In this document: positions 32,459 through 41,522 of the stretch, piece after piece
Layout: each line of letters begins with the position of its first letter
Position numbering within the stretch: position 1 is the stretch's first letter
Assembly: GCA_964576115.1 (NCBI GenBank)
Contig: CAZNUA010000005.1
Span: forward strand, 1-48,952
Source of the DNA: CAYSYY01 sp964576115 [NCBI: uncultured Gemmatimonadota bacterium]
GTDB lineage: Bacteria; Blakebacterota; Blakebacteria; Blakebacterales
DNA: 48,952 nt
Direction: 5' to 3'
The notes under the pieces: model-generated
The model's database searches: none
What the model was told of the DNA's origin: nothing
The model's input: the letters and a program-made list of their open reading frames with translations, nothing else
Position numbers and translations under genes: made by a program

Positions 32459-34166
32459 GCACCTGCCCCCCGGCAGCCTGCTGATCCTCGGCTCGCTCTT
32501 CTTCATCATTCTGCGTGGTCGGGCACAGAAGGTCTGGTTGATCGTGCTGCCGATCGTGAGCGCGATTCACCTGCTCACCTTTTCCGCCGGTACGGTGGTC
32601 TCTTTCAACCTTTTCGGTTACGAGCTGGCACCGATCCGGATCGACCGTCTCAGCCTGGTCTGGGGTTACATCTTCCACATCTCGGCTCTGCTCAGCGCCA
32701 TCTTCGCCTTGCACGTCAATGACCGCACCGAGCACATCGCGGCCATGATGTACGTGGGCAGCGCCCTGAGCGCGGTCTTCGCCGGCGATCTGATCACCCT
32801 CTTCGTTTTCTGGGAACTGACCGCGGTGACTTCGGTCTTCCTGATCTGGGCCCGGCGGACCGAGACCGCTTACCGGGCCGGGATGCGCTACCTGGTGATC
32901 CAGGTCGGCTCGGGAGTGCTGCTGCTGGCGGGGATCATCCTCCACTATCACGCCACCGGCTCGCTGGCCTTCGACCAGCTCATCGGTGCCGACGGGCGGC
33001 TGGCCACGGCCGGGCCCGGAGTGCTGCTCATCTTCCTGGCCTTCGGGATCAAGGCCGCCTTTCCCCTGTTGCACAACTGGCTGCAGGACGCCTACCCCGA
33101 GGCGACCGTGTCGGGAACGGTTTTCCTGAGCGCCTTCACCACCAAGCTGGCCATCTATGCCCTGGCCCGCGGCTTCGCGGGGACCGAGATCCTGGTCTGG
33201 ATCGGGGCCATCATGACGGCCTTCCCGATCTTCTACGCCGTCATCGAAAACGATCTGCGCCGGGTGCTGGCCTACAGCCTGAACAACCAGCTCGGCTTCA
33301 TGGTAGTTGGGATCGGGATCGGCTCGGCTCTGTCCCTGAACGGCACCGCCGCCCACGCTTTTGCCCACATCCTCTACAAGGCCCTGCTCTTCATGTCGAT
33401 GGGAGCCGTTCTCTACCGCACCGGCACGATCAAGGGCTCGGAGCTGGGGGGTCTGTACAAGACCATGCCGTGGACGGCGGTCTTCTGCTCGGTGGGGGCG
33501 GCCTCGATCTCGGCCTTTCCCCTGTTCAGCGGTTTCGTTTCGAAGTCGCTGATCATGAGCGCGGCGGCCGGCGAGCACAGGATCGCCATCTGGCTCATTC
33601 TTCTCTTCGCTTCAGCCGGTGTCTTCCACCACTCGGGGATCAAGATCCCCTTCTTCGCCTTCTTCGCCCACGATTCGGGCCGGCGCCCGAAAGAGGCCCC
33701 GCCGCACATGCTCCTGTCGATGGGGATCACCGCCGCCCTCTGCATCCTGATCGGCATCTTCCCCGGCCCGCTCTACCGCATCCTGCCCTTCCCCGTGGAC
33801 TACAATGCCTATGCCGGGGGCCACGTCCTGACCCAGATGCAGCTGCTGGTCCTCTCGGCCCTGGCCTTCACGGTCCTCAAATTGACCGGGATCTATCCCC
33901 CCGAGCTGCGCTCGACCAACCTCGATTCCGACTGGGCGTACCGGCGTCTGCTGCCGTCCGTGGTGCGGGTTTGCCTGACGGTCGGGAGCCAGGCTCGGGC
34001 CGAACTGACGGCCGCAGCCCGTTCGGCGGGGCGGTGGATCTATGGCCTGGTCTTCCGTCTCCACGGCCCCGAGGGAGTCTTCGCCCGCACCTGGTCGACC
34101 GGATCCATCGCCATCTGGGCGGTCCTCGGGCTGGGCTTGTACCTGCTGCTCTACTTCCTGCTCTAG
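32451..34166 (+). CDS. Mrp-type antiporter subunit D, third copy
   Basis: A 571-residue NuoL/M/N-family proton-translocating subunit. ATG 32451 follows GGAGGAGGGG and overlaps the preceding gene. The channel Glu is in F-V-F-W-E-L-T-A-V and Lys in I-K-A-A-F-P-L-L-H-N-W-L. N-D-L-R-R-V-L-A-Y-S-L-N-N-Q-L-G-F is the late-half signature, with a further conserved H-I-L-Y-K-A-L-L-F segment. It has a longer C-terminal extension with two helices joined by a hydrophilic stretch (about 470-545). It ends the operon; the lipoprotein gene begins 19 bases later. Confidence 0.9.
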   Translation: MLEHLPPGSLLILGSLFFIILRGRAQKVWLIVLPIVSAIHLLTFSAGTVVSFNLFGYELAPIRIDRLSLVWGYIFHISALLSAIFALHVNDRTEHIAAMMYVGSALSAVFAGDLITLFVFWELTAVTSVFLIWARRTETAYRAGMRYLVIQVGSGVLLLAGIILHYHATGSLAFDQLIGADGRLATAGPGVLLIFLAFGIKAAFPLLHNWLQDAYPEATVSGTVFLSAFTTKLAIYALARGFAGTEILVWIGAIMTAFPIFYAVIENDLRRVLAYSLNNQLGFMVVGIGIGSALSLNGTAAHAFAHILYKALLFMSMGAVLYRTGTIKGSELGGLYKTMPWTAVFCSVGAASISAFPLFSGFVSKSLIMSAAAGEHRIAIWLILLFASAGVFHHSGIKIPFFAFFAHDSGRRPKEAPPHMLLSMGITAALCILIGIFPGPLYRILPFPVDYNAYAGGHVLTQMQLLVLSALAFTVLKLTGIYPPELRSTNLDSDWAYRRLLPSVVRVCLTVGSQARAELTAAARSAGRWIYGLVFRLHGPEGVFARTWSTGSIAIWAVLGLGLYLLLYFLL

Positions 34167-34185
34167 TCTGACCGGGGAGTCTGCC

Positions 34186-35388
34186 ATGATCTCTCTCCAG
34201 CGGTGCGGTCGCCGATCATGTCGATCTATCCTGACGGCGTTCCTGATCACGCTCCCGCTTCTGCTCCTCCCGGCCTGTTCGGCGCCCGATTCCCGCCTGG
34301 TCGAGATCGAGGGGGTGATGCACGTGCGCAATCCGGCCGCACCCGCCCGGCCCGACCTGCAGGTGGAGTTAGAACCACTTTTCAGAATCGGTTCGGCCGA
34401 GGGCGAGGAGGAAACGATTTTCAGCGCCATCAGTGCCCTGGGGGTCGCTCCGGAGGGCCAGATCTGTCTGCTCGATTACCGGAGTTACGAGGTGCGGGTC
34501 TTTACACCCGAGGGGGTCTTCTCCCACGACTTTGGAGGCCGCGGGCAGGGCCCGGGGGAGTTCGACCTGGTACCTCCGGAAGGGATGAGCCTCGACCCGG
34601 ACAGCCGGATCTGGATCGCCGATATCGGCCGCAACCGGATCGTTGTTCACACCCTCGCGGGGGAGCTGGTACGGACGATCGCACCGACTACCCCGATCCC
34701 GGAATTCATCAAACCCTTCGGAACCGGCTATTACGGGATTGTCGACCGGAACACATCTCTACCCGGAGGGATGGAGATCGAGACAACGTACTGCCTGATC
34801 CGCTATTCGATTGCGGGGGATTCGCTGGGTGAGATCATGTCGAGCCGGGCGGTCGTGAATCCCAGCCATATGCAAAGCAGCGTTCAGACTTCAGCCTATC
34901 CGATCTACTGTCTCGACCGGGCCGGGCGGATCTGGCAGAGCCGCTGGCGAACCGATGCCTACGAACTCAATGTCTGGTCTGAAAGCGGCGAAATCGTTCG
35001 GATCGTCGAGGTGGCGGCCGGCCCGGTCCGCAAATCAGATGGAGAAATCGCCCGGGAAGAGGCCATGTTCGAACGGATCTGGAGCATGCTTCCCGAGCGC
35101 CCGGACGATCTCGAGGTGCCCGAGATCGATCCCCTCAAACCCTTCTTCTCCACCCTGACGGCCGATCCGCGGGGCCTGATCTGGGTGCTCGTCAACCGCA
35201 GCGGCATTGCCGAACGCACGGCTTTCGATCTCTTCAGCCCCGAGGGGTTCTATCTGAAACGGATCGAGGTGCCGGGGCCGGGCAGTATCGAGCACGCCGT
35301 GATCGGGACCGATCGGGCGTACTTCGCCGGATCAGATGCCGACGGGGTACCCTGTCTTTCTGTCTTCGCTCTGGCGATCGGAAACTGA
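34186..35388 (+). CDS. Beta-propeller (6-bladed/NHL-like) lipoprotein
   Basis: A 400-residue lipoprotein. ATG 34186 has GGGGAG at 7 bases. The signal ends at lipobox L-L-P-A-C with Cys near residue 29. The mature chain has propeller-blade repeats such as L-L-D-Y-R-S-Y-E-V-R-V-F-T-P-E-G and S-R-I-W-I-A-D-I-G-R-N-R-I-V-V-H, and the characteristic G-G-R-G-Q-G-P-G-E-F turn of the six-bladed propeller family (PF17170-like). Such proteins bind ligands or partners outside the cytoplasm. It follows the antiporter operon by 19 bases and may share its transcript, but a functional link is not evident. Confidence 0.82.
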   Translation: MISLQRCGRRSCRSILTAFLITLPLLLLPACSAPDSRLVEIEGVMHVRNPAAPARPDLQVELEPLFRIGSAEGEEETIFSAISALGVAPEGQICLLDYRSYEVRVFTPEGVFSHDFGGRGQGPGEFDLVPPEGMSLDPDSRIWIADIGRNRIVVHTLAGELVRTIAPTTPIPEFIKPFGTGYYGIVDRNTSLPGGMEIETTYCLIRYSIAGDSLGEIMSSRAVVNPSHMQSSVQTSAYPIYCLDRAGRIWQSRWRTDAYELNVWSESGEIVRIVEVAAGPVRKSDGEIAREEAMFERIWSMLPERPDDLEVPEIDPLKPFFSTLTADPRGLIWVLVNRSGIAERTAFDLFSPEGFYLKRIEVPGPGSIEHAVIGTDRAYFAGSDADGVPCLSVFALAIGN

Positions 35389-35446
35389 GAGCGTCGGACA
35401 CCCCCGGGCCGGTCCGGCGGCTACCCCGCTCGCCTGCCGTTCGACC

Positions 35447-38218
35447 TCAGAAACGGATCCGGATTCCCGTGTTGATGATCAGGGGAGTCTCGTAGTAGTG
35501 GGAGCGGTCCCAGTGATCGCTGGTGTTGCCGGCCTCGAGACCGGGATCGTCGGCCCGGCCGGTGCGGGAATAGACCAGCAGGACGTTGCGGCGATCGAAG
35601 AGATTGCGCACGTCGGCGAACAGGTCGAGATCGAGCCCGAAGAGAGCGATCTCTCGATCCAGGCGCAGGTCGGCCCGTAGCGTCCACGGCATCCGCTCCG
35701 AGAGACAGCCTTCCTCCTCGCCGGCACTGTTGACGGGCGTGAATGGACGTCCCGATGCCGCCCGTACGATCAGCCCGGCCGAAAACCGCTCGAAGGGGTG
35801 CAGGCCGGCCAGCTGCGGGCCCTCGCCTTTGCCGACATGCAGGGTCAGCAGACCGGTGACGGTATGGGTTCTGTCCCACGGGACCGGGCCGTATCTCTTC
35901 GGCATCTCCTGCAGGCTCTGTTGTTCGACATAACCGGTCCAGGGATCGGCGCGGTTGTACTCGCTCTCGAGTGCGGTGTATTCCAGGTGCCCGCTCCAGA
36001 TACCCCGCCAGCGTCGTTGCAGGCGCAACGAGAAGGCCCGGATGCGGGCGGTATCGACGTTCAGGAAGACGGTGTAATCGTAGGGATTGCTCACTCCGGC
36101 GAAAAAAGCCGGTACATACTCGGTGCTGGCCAGGTTGCGCATGTCCCGGGCCCGGAAAGCCGCTTCCATCACCAGGTCGCGGGTGAGCAGGTGCCGCAGT
36201 CCGCAGGTGAAAATGACGCTCGTTTCCGGTCCCAGCGCGGGATTGCCGATCAGGGGCAGGGGGTCCTCCAGGGTACCCTGCGTGTAGAGCATCCACCAGG
36301 GTGGGGGGCTCGCATAGTGCCCGTAGCCGGTATACACCACCGACCGCTCCGAGAGGGGGAAGGTGAGCCCGAGACGGGGCGAGAGCCGCTTCTGGGTCGC
36401 AGCCCGTTTCACCGGCGCTGTATCGGGATCGAGGGGATCGATGACGAGGTTTCCCTCACGATCCATCGGGCTGCGGGGATCGAGCCAGGAGGGCATGGAC
36501 AGGTCGCTGCTCCGGTAGGCGTCATACCGCAGGCCCGCCTCGATGATGAGATCCTCACCGGTGATACGGGCCGTCATCCAGCCGGCCATCTCCCGGGGGC
36601 TGTACTGATAATCGGTGGTCCCCAGCGAAGTCAGCCAGACCCGACTGACAGTGTGCCGATCGAAGGTCAGCCAGCGGCTTTCACAGCCGAAGGAGAACTG
36701 CCGCCCGGGCGCCGGATCCCAGTTCATGTCGGCCCGGAGGGTGCGCCGGATCTGCGTCTCGTCGCCGTACCAGCGGTCCGATCCGTCGTTGAACGAGGGG
36801 CCGATCTCCATCGGGGCGTACCCGCAGCGTCGGGTATGGTCACCACCGGGGTCAAAGGGAAGCGGTTCCAGGGTAACGAGGGTCATCGGATCGTCGGGGG
36901 TCCAGAGGGGATTCCCGAGCGAGTCGGTCAGGGTGTGGTAATTGTCATAACCCGGCGACCAGCCGGCGGCATTGACCCAGCGCTTGACCCGCAGGGTGGT
37001 TTCCCGGGTTGCATATTCAGCCCGCAGGGTTGTGCGCAGATCGGATCGGGAAACCAGAGACCACCGCACGGTGAAACGACCGCTGTCGGATTGGCGCCGG
37101 ATCCGTTCGTTCGGCCAGTCGATCACCCCGGTGCCGGGAATGATCTGCGAGGGATCGTCGGCATCGTAGCGGGGCGTTCCCAGCACGGCGTTGCGCTCGA
37201 TCTCGGCGGGCAGTCCGGCGAACATGACATAGCGCCAGGGGTGGGTGTAGGGCATTCGCTCGGCATGGGAGCGCAGGCCGGTCAGGCGCAAGGTGCCGAG
37301 TCCTTCCTCCCGCCAGGCCAGCGAGGCCAGGACGTCCCAGCCGAGGCGCTGGCCGTAGCCGAGCCAGCCGCTGTAGATGTCGAGCGGTTCGATCGCGCGG
37401 CCGTCGGAACCCTGCTGGTCGTAGACCGCGCCTTCGGCATAGGTGATCTCCGGGTGAAACGATCCCGGATCGTCGGGATCGACCGCCCGGTCGAAGGTGA
37501 TATCGTCTTTGCGTACGAGCATGTCCCGCCCGCTTTGAGCCGAACCCGTCAGAAAGAGAGTGTAGTTCCGGCCGGGCAGAGGCCCGCCGAGGTACCCCTC
37601 GACGGTGGTCAGATCGCGTACGTCGTCGGCCGCCCGGCCGCTCAGCTCGCTCGAACTCACTTCCACCTCGGCTCCCCAGTGCGCACCGCCGCGCCGGGTG
37701 ATCAGGTTCACCACTGCGCCGGGGGCGTTGGTCATTGCGGCCCCGGCGCCCGCGGTCTGGATGACGATCCCGGCCAATCCCATCCGGGGAATCCCCCCGG
37801 GCAGACCGCTGTACGACAGTTCGGTCAGCTGCAGACCATCGAGGGTGAAGGCGGTCTGACCCTCCCGCATCCCGGCCAGGTGGTATTCGGTGATTCCCCG
37901 GTCGCGGTAGTATGGCTGACGGTCCCGTTCGTCCCATTGCTCGACGCAGGTGGCCTGCAGGGCCACGATCTCCTCTACGGTCCGGGCCGGCAGACGGGCG
38001 ATCGCGGCTGAATCGATCGTGACGATCCAGAAGGGCCGCAGCCAGGTCAGGGTATCTGTCTCGGCGGCGATAGTGGTGTCGGCCTGACCGGCAATCGCCG
38101 GGGCGGGTGTGCAGGCCCGGGCAGCCGGGGGCAGGACCAGACCGAACAGAAGGATGAGGATTCCCGCAGCTCGTGCGATGAGGTCCCGATAGCGTTCTGC
38201 GAGCGGACGTAGGAGCAT
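35447..38218 (-). CDS. TonB-dependent receptor, module 2
   Basis: A 923-residue outer-membrane receptor. AGGTGAGG just before ATG 38218 sets the start, 9 bases after the preceding stop. A signal peptide (about 1-32) is followed by a plug domain (about 65-190: E-E-I-V-A-L-Q, F-T-L-D-G-L-Q-L-T, G-A-V-V-N-L-I-T-R-R-G-G) and a 22-strand-type barrel ending in I-R-I-R-F with a C-terminal Phe, the usual BAM signal. There is no N-terminal carboxypeptidase-regulatory domain as in SusC-type receptors. It is a diverged paralogue of the receptor at 41523-44330. Substrate is unknown. Confidence 0.88.
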   Translation of the reverse strand: MLLRPLAERYRDLIARAAGILILLFGLVLPPAARACTPAPAIAGQADTTIAAETDTLTWLRPFWIVTIDSAAIARLPARTVEEIVALQATCVEQWDERDRQPYYRDRGITEYHLAGMREGQTAFTLDGLQLTELSYSGLPGGIPRMGLAGIVIQTAGAGAAMTNAPGAVVNLITRRGGAHWGAEVEVSSSELSGRAADDVRDLTTVEGYLGGPLPGRNYTLFLTGSAQSGRDMLVRKDDITFDRAVDPDDPGSFHPEITYAEGAVYDQQGSDGRAIEPLDIYSGWLGYGQRLGWDVLASLAWREEGLGTLRLTGLRSHAERMPYTHPWRYVMFAGLPAEIERNAVLGTPRYDADDPSQIIPGTGVIDWPNERIRRQSDSGRFTVRWSLVSRSDLRTTLRAEYATRETTLRVKRWVNAAGWSPGYDNYHTLTDSLGNPLWTPDDPMTLVTLEPLPFDPGGDHTRRCGYAPMEIGPSFNDGSDRWYGDETQIRRTLRADMNWDPAPGRQFSFGCESRWLTFDRHTVSRVWLTSLGTTDYQYSPREMAGWMTARITGEDLIIEAGLRYDAYRSSDLSMPSWLDPRSPMDREGNLVIDPLDPDTAPVKRAATQKRLSPRLGLTFPLSERSVVYTGYGHYASPPPWWMLYTQGTLEDPLPLIGNPALGPETSVIFTCGLRHLLTRDLVMEAAFRARDMRNLASTEYVPAFFAGVSNPYDYTVFLNVDTARIRAFSLRLQRRWRGIWSGHLEYTALESEYNRADPWTGYVEQQSLQEMPKRYGPVPWDRTHTVTGLLTLHVGKGEGPQLAGLHPFERFSAGLIVRAASGRPFTPVNSAGEEEGCLSERMPWTLRADLRLDREIALFGLDLDLFADVRNLFDRRNVLLVYSRTGRADDPGLEAGNTSDHWDRSHYYETPLIINTGIRIRF

Positions 38219-38227
38219 ATTCCTCAC

Positions 38228-41200
38228 CTACCTGATAATGGCGAACTTGCCGACTCTCTGCCGGCCGTCATCGGTTTTCACGACATAGAGATAGAGGCCG
38301 TACGAGACTTCCATGAACTCGTACGACCAGAGATTCCAGTCCACGGTGCCGATCCGGTCGGAGTTGTAGCCCCGGGCGCCGGACACATCGAGAGCACTGC
38401 CGTGGTGATCCAGGATCGTGATCAGTTCCCCGCTCAGGGTGTAGATGCTGATCCGGCAGTCGGCGGGTACATTCCGGAACTGGATCTTGCGGTCGTTCTC
38501 CCCTGAGTCCCAGGCGGCCGAGACGCAGTAGGGGTTGGGCACGACGGTGATGCGTGACAGATCGATGTCATCGTTGACGATCTGCGGGGCAGAAGTCGAG
38601 AACTCGAAGCTTTCCCCGACGTGGTATTTCAGGGTGCGGTAGGGCCGCAGGATCCAGACATCGCCGGTCGACCAGAGAGCGTGATCGCGATCGCGCTCGG
38701 CGAAGCCCAGCTCGTAGATCCAGTCGGACCGGCTCGAGCTGTCGGCGCCTGCGGCGAGCCAGTAGTCGTCGTCCGTCGGCGGGTGCAGGCTCGAGAAATC
38801 GGTCGGATCGCCGCCGGCGTCAGCATACGGCACGTTCGTGATGACGATTCTGTCGGTGCCGTCCCATTCACCGGCGCGGCTGATCGTGTTCCAGGGAGGA
38901 CCGAGGGCCGCGGAATCGATCACGACCGGGTAGAGCCGCACTCCGCTGTCGATATCCCGTATCTCGAAGGGCACCCGCACCGCCCCCCGGGTCACGGCAT
39001 CGTGAGCCCGGCTCGAATCGGATCCGGCGGGCAGCCAGCCGGTGAAGCGCAGTTCGCAGTCGTCCATGAAACCGGTCAGGCTGGCCCGGTTGTATTCCGG
39101 ACCCGCTTCAGCAAAGCAGGCCCCGGCGGTCCGGACCGAGAAGGAGGTGTCGGGATCGACGTCGACCGTCTGCAGGACGCTGAAAACACCCCCGTTGCCC
39201 CGATTGGGCCGGGTCACCTCGAAGCGGCAGCCATCGAAGACCGGGCTCCAGCCGTCATCCTGGTCCGGGATGCTGCAGGAACGGAGCGCGAAGAGGGTGG
39301 TTTCCATGGTGAGATCTCTGAGCGAAAGCCCCGCTCGATGGGGGTGGTTCGTGACGTTGAGGTAACTGCCGCTGCTGGCTGTCGGGGTGATCTCGAGTCG
39401 GTAGGTATGACCGGCGACCTCGGCCTCGCTCGTGACCTGCAGGCGGATCGAAGCCGAGCGTGAATCGGCGGCCGGCAGGATGGTGACCTCTTCACCTGTG
39501 ACGTCTTCGATTGCGCCCGGTTCGTAGCCGGCCGGGCGGGACGAGGCGATGACGGCCACGACAGTCGGGGATTCCGGTGAAGTTCCCCATTCTGATTCCA
39601 GGGCGGGAGTGAGCTGAATCCCGTTCTGACGCTCCCCATGGTCATAGCCGGTCACGGCGTACCAGTACTCGATTCCCTCCCGGGCTGTGGTATCGGTCCA
39701 GGTGTACTCGAGGCCGCTGTCCGTGCCGAGGTCAAGCCCGCTCAGAGGATCGGTGCCGGTGATTCCGTTGGCCAGGTCCCAGCGGGCGAGCGGCACCCAG
39801 CCGATGAGATTGCCCTCGTCATCGCGCCGGGCGGTGCCCCAGCTCCGGCCCCGGTCGAGCGAGCGGTAGAGGCGGAAGCCTTCGAAATCGTATTGCTCGC
39901 TGTCCCGGTCGCTGCTCGCGAGGCTGTTCTGACCATCCCAGCTCAGGGTGATCGCTGCCCCGGGCGTGTAGGTAATCGGGTAACGATGGATGCGCGGATC
40001 ATAATCCTTGCCGTGAGGTCCGGCCTGCACGCCGTTGGCGCGCAGTCGTGAGGGCGGTGACGGGGCCGAAGGCTCGGTGTACTGATCGGCGAAGAGCCGG
40101 ATGGCCTCGTCGGCGGTGGCCAACAGCTGCGGTTCGGTCTGCCCGCCGACATAGGCCAGGATGTAATCGACGCTCTCTCCGGGAGCCATCGTCAGCGGCC
40201 CCGAGGCGGCGTAGTAATAAAGATCGGCCCCGGTGGACCACGACGGGTAGGCGGTCATGAAATCGGCCTCGTCCTGCAGCAGCACCGGCTGGCCGCCGTT
40301 GCTGTCTGTCTTCCAGACTTTCCCGGCTTCCTCACCCGTCATCAGGGAGATGTCCCCTGAGAGAGCGCCGTAGATAGCGCCCTCGTTGTCGACGATCCGG
40401 TCGCTGTAGTCGAGCAGGGCCAGCCGGGTCAGGATCCGGTCGGGATCGTCGACCGGGGCTCCCGTCTCATCCTGCTTGAAAGAGCCGGTGGGGGTTTCGA
40501 GCCAGAGGGTGCCGACCCAGCCAAGGGGCTCGGTGACAGAGCAACTGCCGTCTTCATACGGGCGGCCGTGGGTGCCGCTCAGGGAGTCGTAGCAGGCCCC
40601 GACGGCGTAAACGAGCTGGCGTTCGCAGTCGTAGCGCAGGCGGGCGCCAGACCGGTCGTTCACGGTCGGGCTGCCCGAATCCACGATCTGACCCAGGTAG
40701 AGGTCGGTGAAGTGCCAGTCGGAGAGATTGTGGAACTCGTACTGGAAGAAGACGATGTCCCGGTCGGCGTTCTGCAGGGCCCGGAAGCGCACCTCGATTC
40801 CGAGCGGTTTGCTCTGACCGTCCCCCTCCCGGTCGGCATAGGCGTCATCGAAAATGCCGTAGCACTCCCGGTCGGTCACCCGCCGCCACTTGCGCCAGGT
40901 GGTGGTCCCCCACCAGACCGCCACGTCGTCTTCGGGGGCGGGCCAGAAACAGTCGGCGGTGCCCCCGTGCGGCCAGGTCATCGGCTGGTCGCTGGTGGCA
41001 AATACCGGGTAATCCCACTGCGGAGTGCTGAACAACTCACCCCGGCTGCCGTCGCGGGCTTCCCAGTCGAGTTTGGTCGTGGAGTGATTGTTGGAGTTTT
41101 CGTGCACGATCGGGGTGGGATGCCAGGGGCCGGCGGGAACGGCGAAGGCGGGCGAAGACTCGAAGATGAACCCGCGGCTGCGACCTTCGGCATTCGGGTA

Positions 41201-41512
41201 GTGCGCCCGGCCGCTGGAGTAGATCCGGCCCGAGATGGTGTTGCCGAAATTGTAGGTGTAGACGACCAGGTCGCTCAGGTCCATGGCTGCGACCGCCCGG
41301 TCGGTGGCCGCGAAGAGACGCTCGAGGGCGGCCGGGTCGGTTTGGTCCAGAGAGCGTTTCAGGCGCCGGGGTTCGTCGGTCCCGGGGCGGGTCGTCTGGG
41401 CCGAGACCGTCCCGGGCGCGATGATGAGGAACAGGGCGAGCAGAGACGTGCGGGCGGACCGGATCCGCTGGTGACGGGGTTCGCGATGCGCACTGTGGAG
41501 ATCGGTGATCAT
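38228..41512 (-). CDS. Secreted protein with C-terminal FlgD-like sorting domain, module 2
   Basis: About 1,094 residues. ATG 41512 lies 10 bases after the receptor-1 stop, with TGAGG at 8 bases. The signal peptide ends near V-S-A-Q. The N-terminal domain contains L-D-Q-T-D-P-A-A-L, Y-N-F-G-N-T-I-S-G-R-I-Y-S-S-G-R and F-E-S-S-P-A-F-A-V-P, shared with the module 1 protein. The middle has several FN3-like modules (E-Y-W-Y-A-V-T-G-Y-D-H-G), and the C-terminus carries the sorting-type tail (I-S-I-Y-T-L-S-G-E-L, V-S-Y-G-L-Y-L-Y-V-V-K, G-K-F-A-I-I-R). No catalytic motif is seen; function unknown. Probably surface-exposed and linked to the receptor encoded next. Confidence 0.85.
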   Translation of the reverse strand: MITDLHSAHREPRHQRIRSARTSLLALFLIIAPGTVSAQTTRPGTDEPRRLKRSLDQTDPAALERLFAATDRAVAAMDLSDLVVYTYNFGNTISGRIYSSGRAHYPNAEGRSRGFIFESSPAFAVPAGPWHPTPIVHENSNNHSTTKLDWEARDGSRGELFSTPQWDYPVFATSDQPMTWPHGGTADCFWPAPEDDVAVWWGTTTWRKWRRVTDRECYGIFDDAYADREGDGQSKPLGIEVRFRALQNADRDIVFFQYEFHNLSDWHFTDLYLGQIVDSGSPTVNDRSGARLRYDCERQLVYAVGACYDSLSGTHGRPYEDGSCSVTEPLGWVGTLWLETPTGSFKQDETGAPVDDPDRILTRLALLDYSDRIVDNEGAIYGALSGDISLMTGEEAGKVWKTDSNGGQPVLLQDEADFMTAYPSWSTGADLYYYAASGPLTMAPGESVDYILAYVGGQTEPQLLATADEAIRLFADQYTEPSAPSPPSRLRANGVQAGPHGKDYDPRIHRYPITYTPGAAITLSWDGQNSLASSDRDSEQYDFEGFRLYRSLDRGRSWGTARRDDEGNLIGWVPLARWDLANGITGTDPLSGLDLGTDSGLEYTWTDTTAREGIEYWYAVTGYDHGERQNGIQLTPALESEWGTSPESPTVVAVIASSRPAGYEPGAIEDVTGEEVTILPAADSRSASIRLQVTSEAEVAGHTYRLEITPTASSGSYLNVTNHPHRAGLSLRDLTMETTLFALRSCSIPDQDDGWSPVFDGCRFEVTRPNRGNGGVFSVLQTVDVDPDTSFSVRTAGACFAEAGPEYNRASLTGFMDDCELRFTGWLPAGSDSSRAHDAVTRGAVRVPFEIRDIDSGVRLYPVVIDSAALGPPWNTISRAGEWDGTDRIVITNVPYADAGGDPTDFSSLHPPTDDDYWLAAGADSSSRSDWIYELGFAERDRDHALWSTGDVWILRPYRTLKYHVGESFEFSTSAPQIVNDDIDLSRITVVPNPYCVSAAWDSGENDRKIQFRNVPADCRISIYTLSGELITILDHHGSALDVSGARGYNSDRIGTVDWNLWSYEFMEVSYGLYLYVVKTDDGRQRVGKFAIIR
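38230..38269. repeat. 40-base identical repeat, copy 1 (3' end of module 2 secreted gene)
   Basis: Identical base for base to 44341-44380. It encodes the last residues of the sorting domain (R-V-G-K-F-A-I-I-R) and the stop region in both paralogues. Confidence 0.85.
41057..41283. repeat. N-terminal repeat shared by the paralogous secreted genes, copy 1
   Basis: Collinear with 47135-47361 at a constant offset of 6,078 bases without indels. Within it, 41204-41283 matches 47282-47361 at 79 of 80 bases. It encodes the Y-N-F-G-N-T-I-S-G-R segment. Confidence 0.85.
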
Positions 41513-41522
41513 CCTCACGGCC

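Noticed and set aside
26378-34166. Complex I or hydrogenase operon
   Set aside because: Only antiporter-type and MnhB/C/E/F/G subunits are present; no NuoB/C/D/H/I-like or NiFe-binding subunits follow.
35798-38011. 737-codon plus-strand frame opposite the module 2 receptor
   Set aside because: Antisense to a receptor with plug and barrel signatures and a C-terminal Phe; composition typical of a shadow frame.
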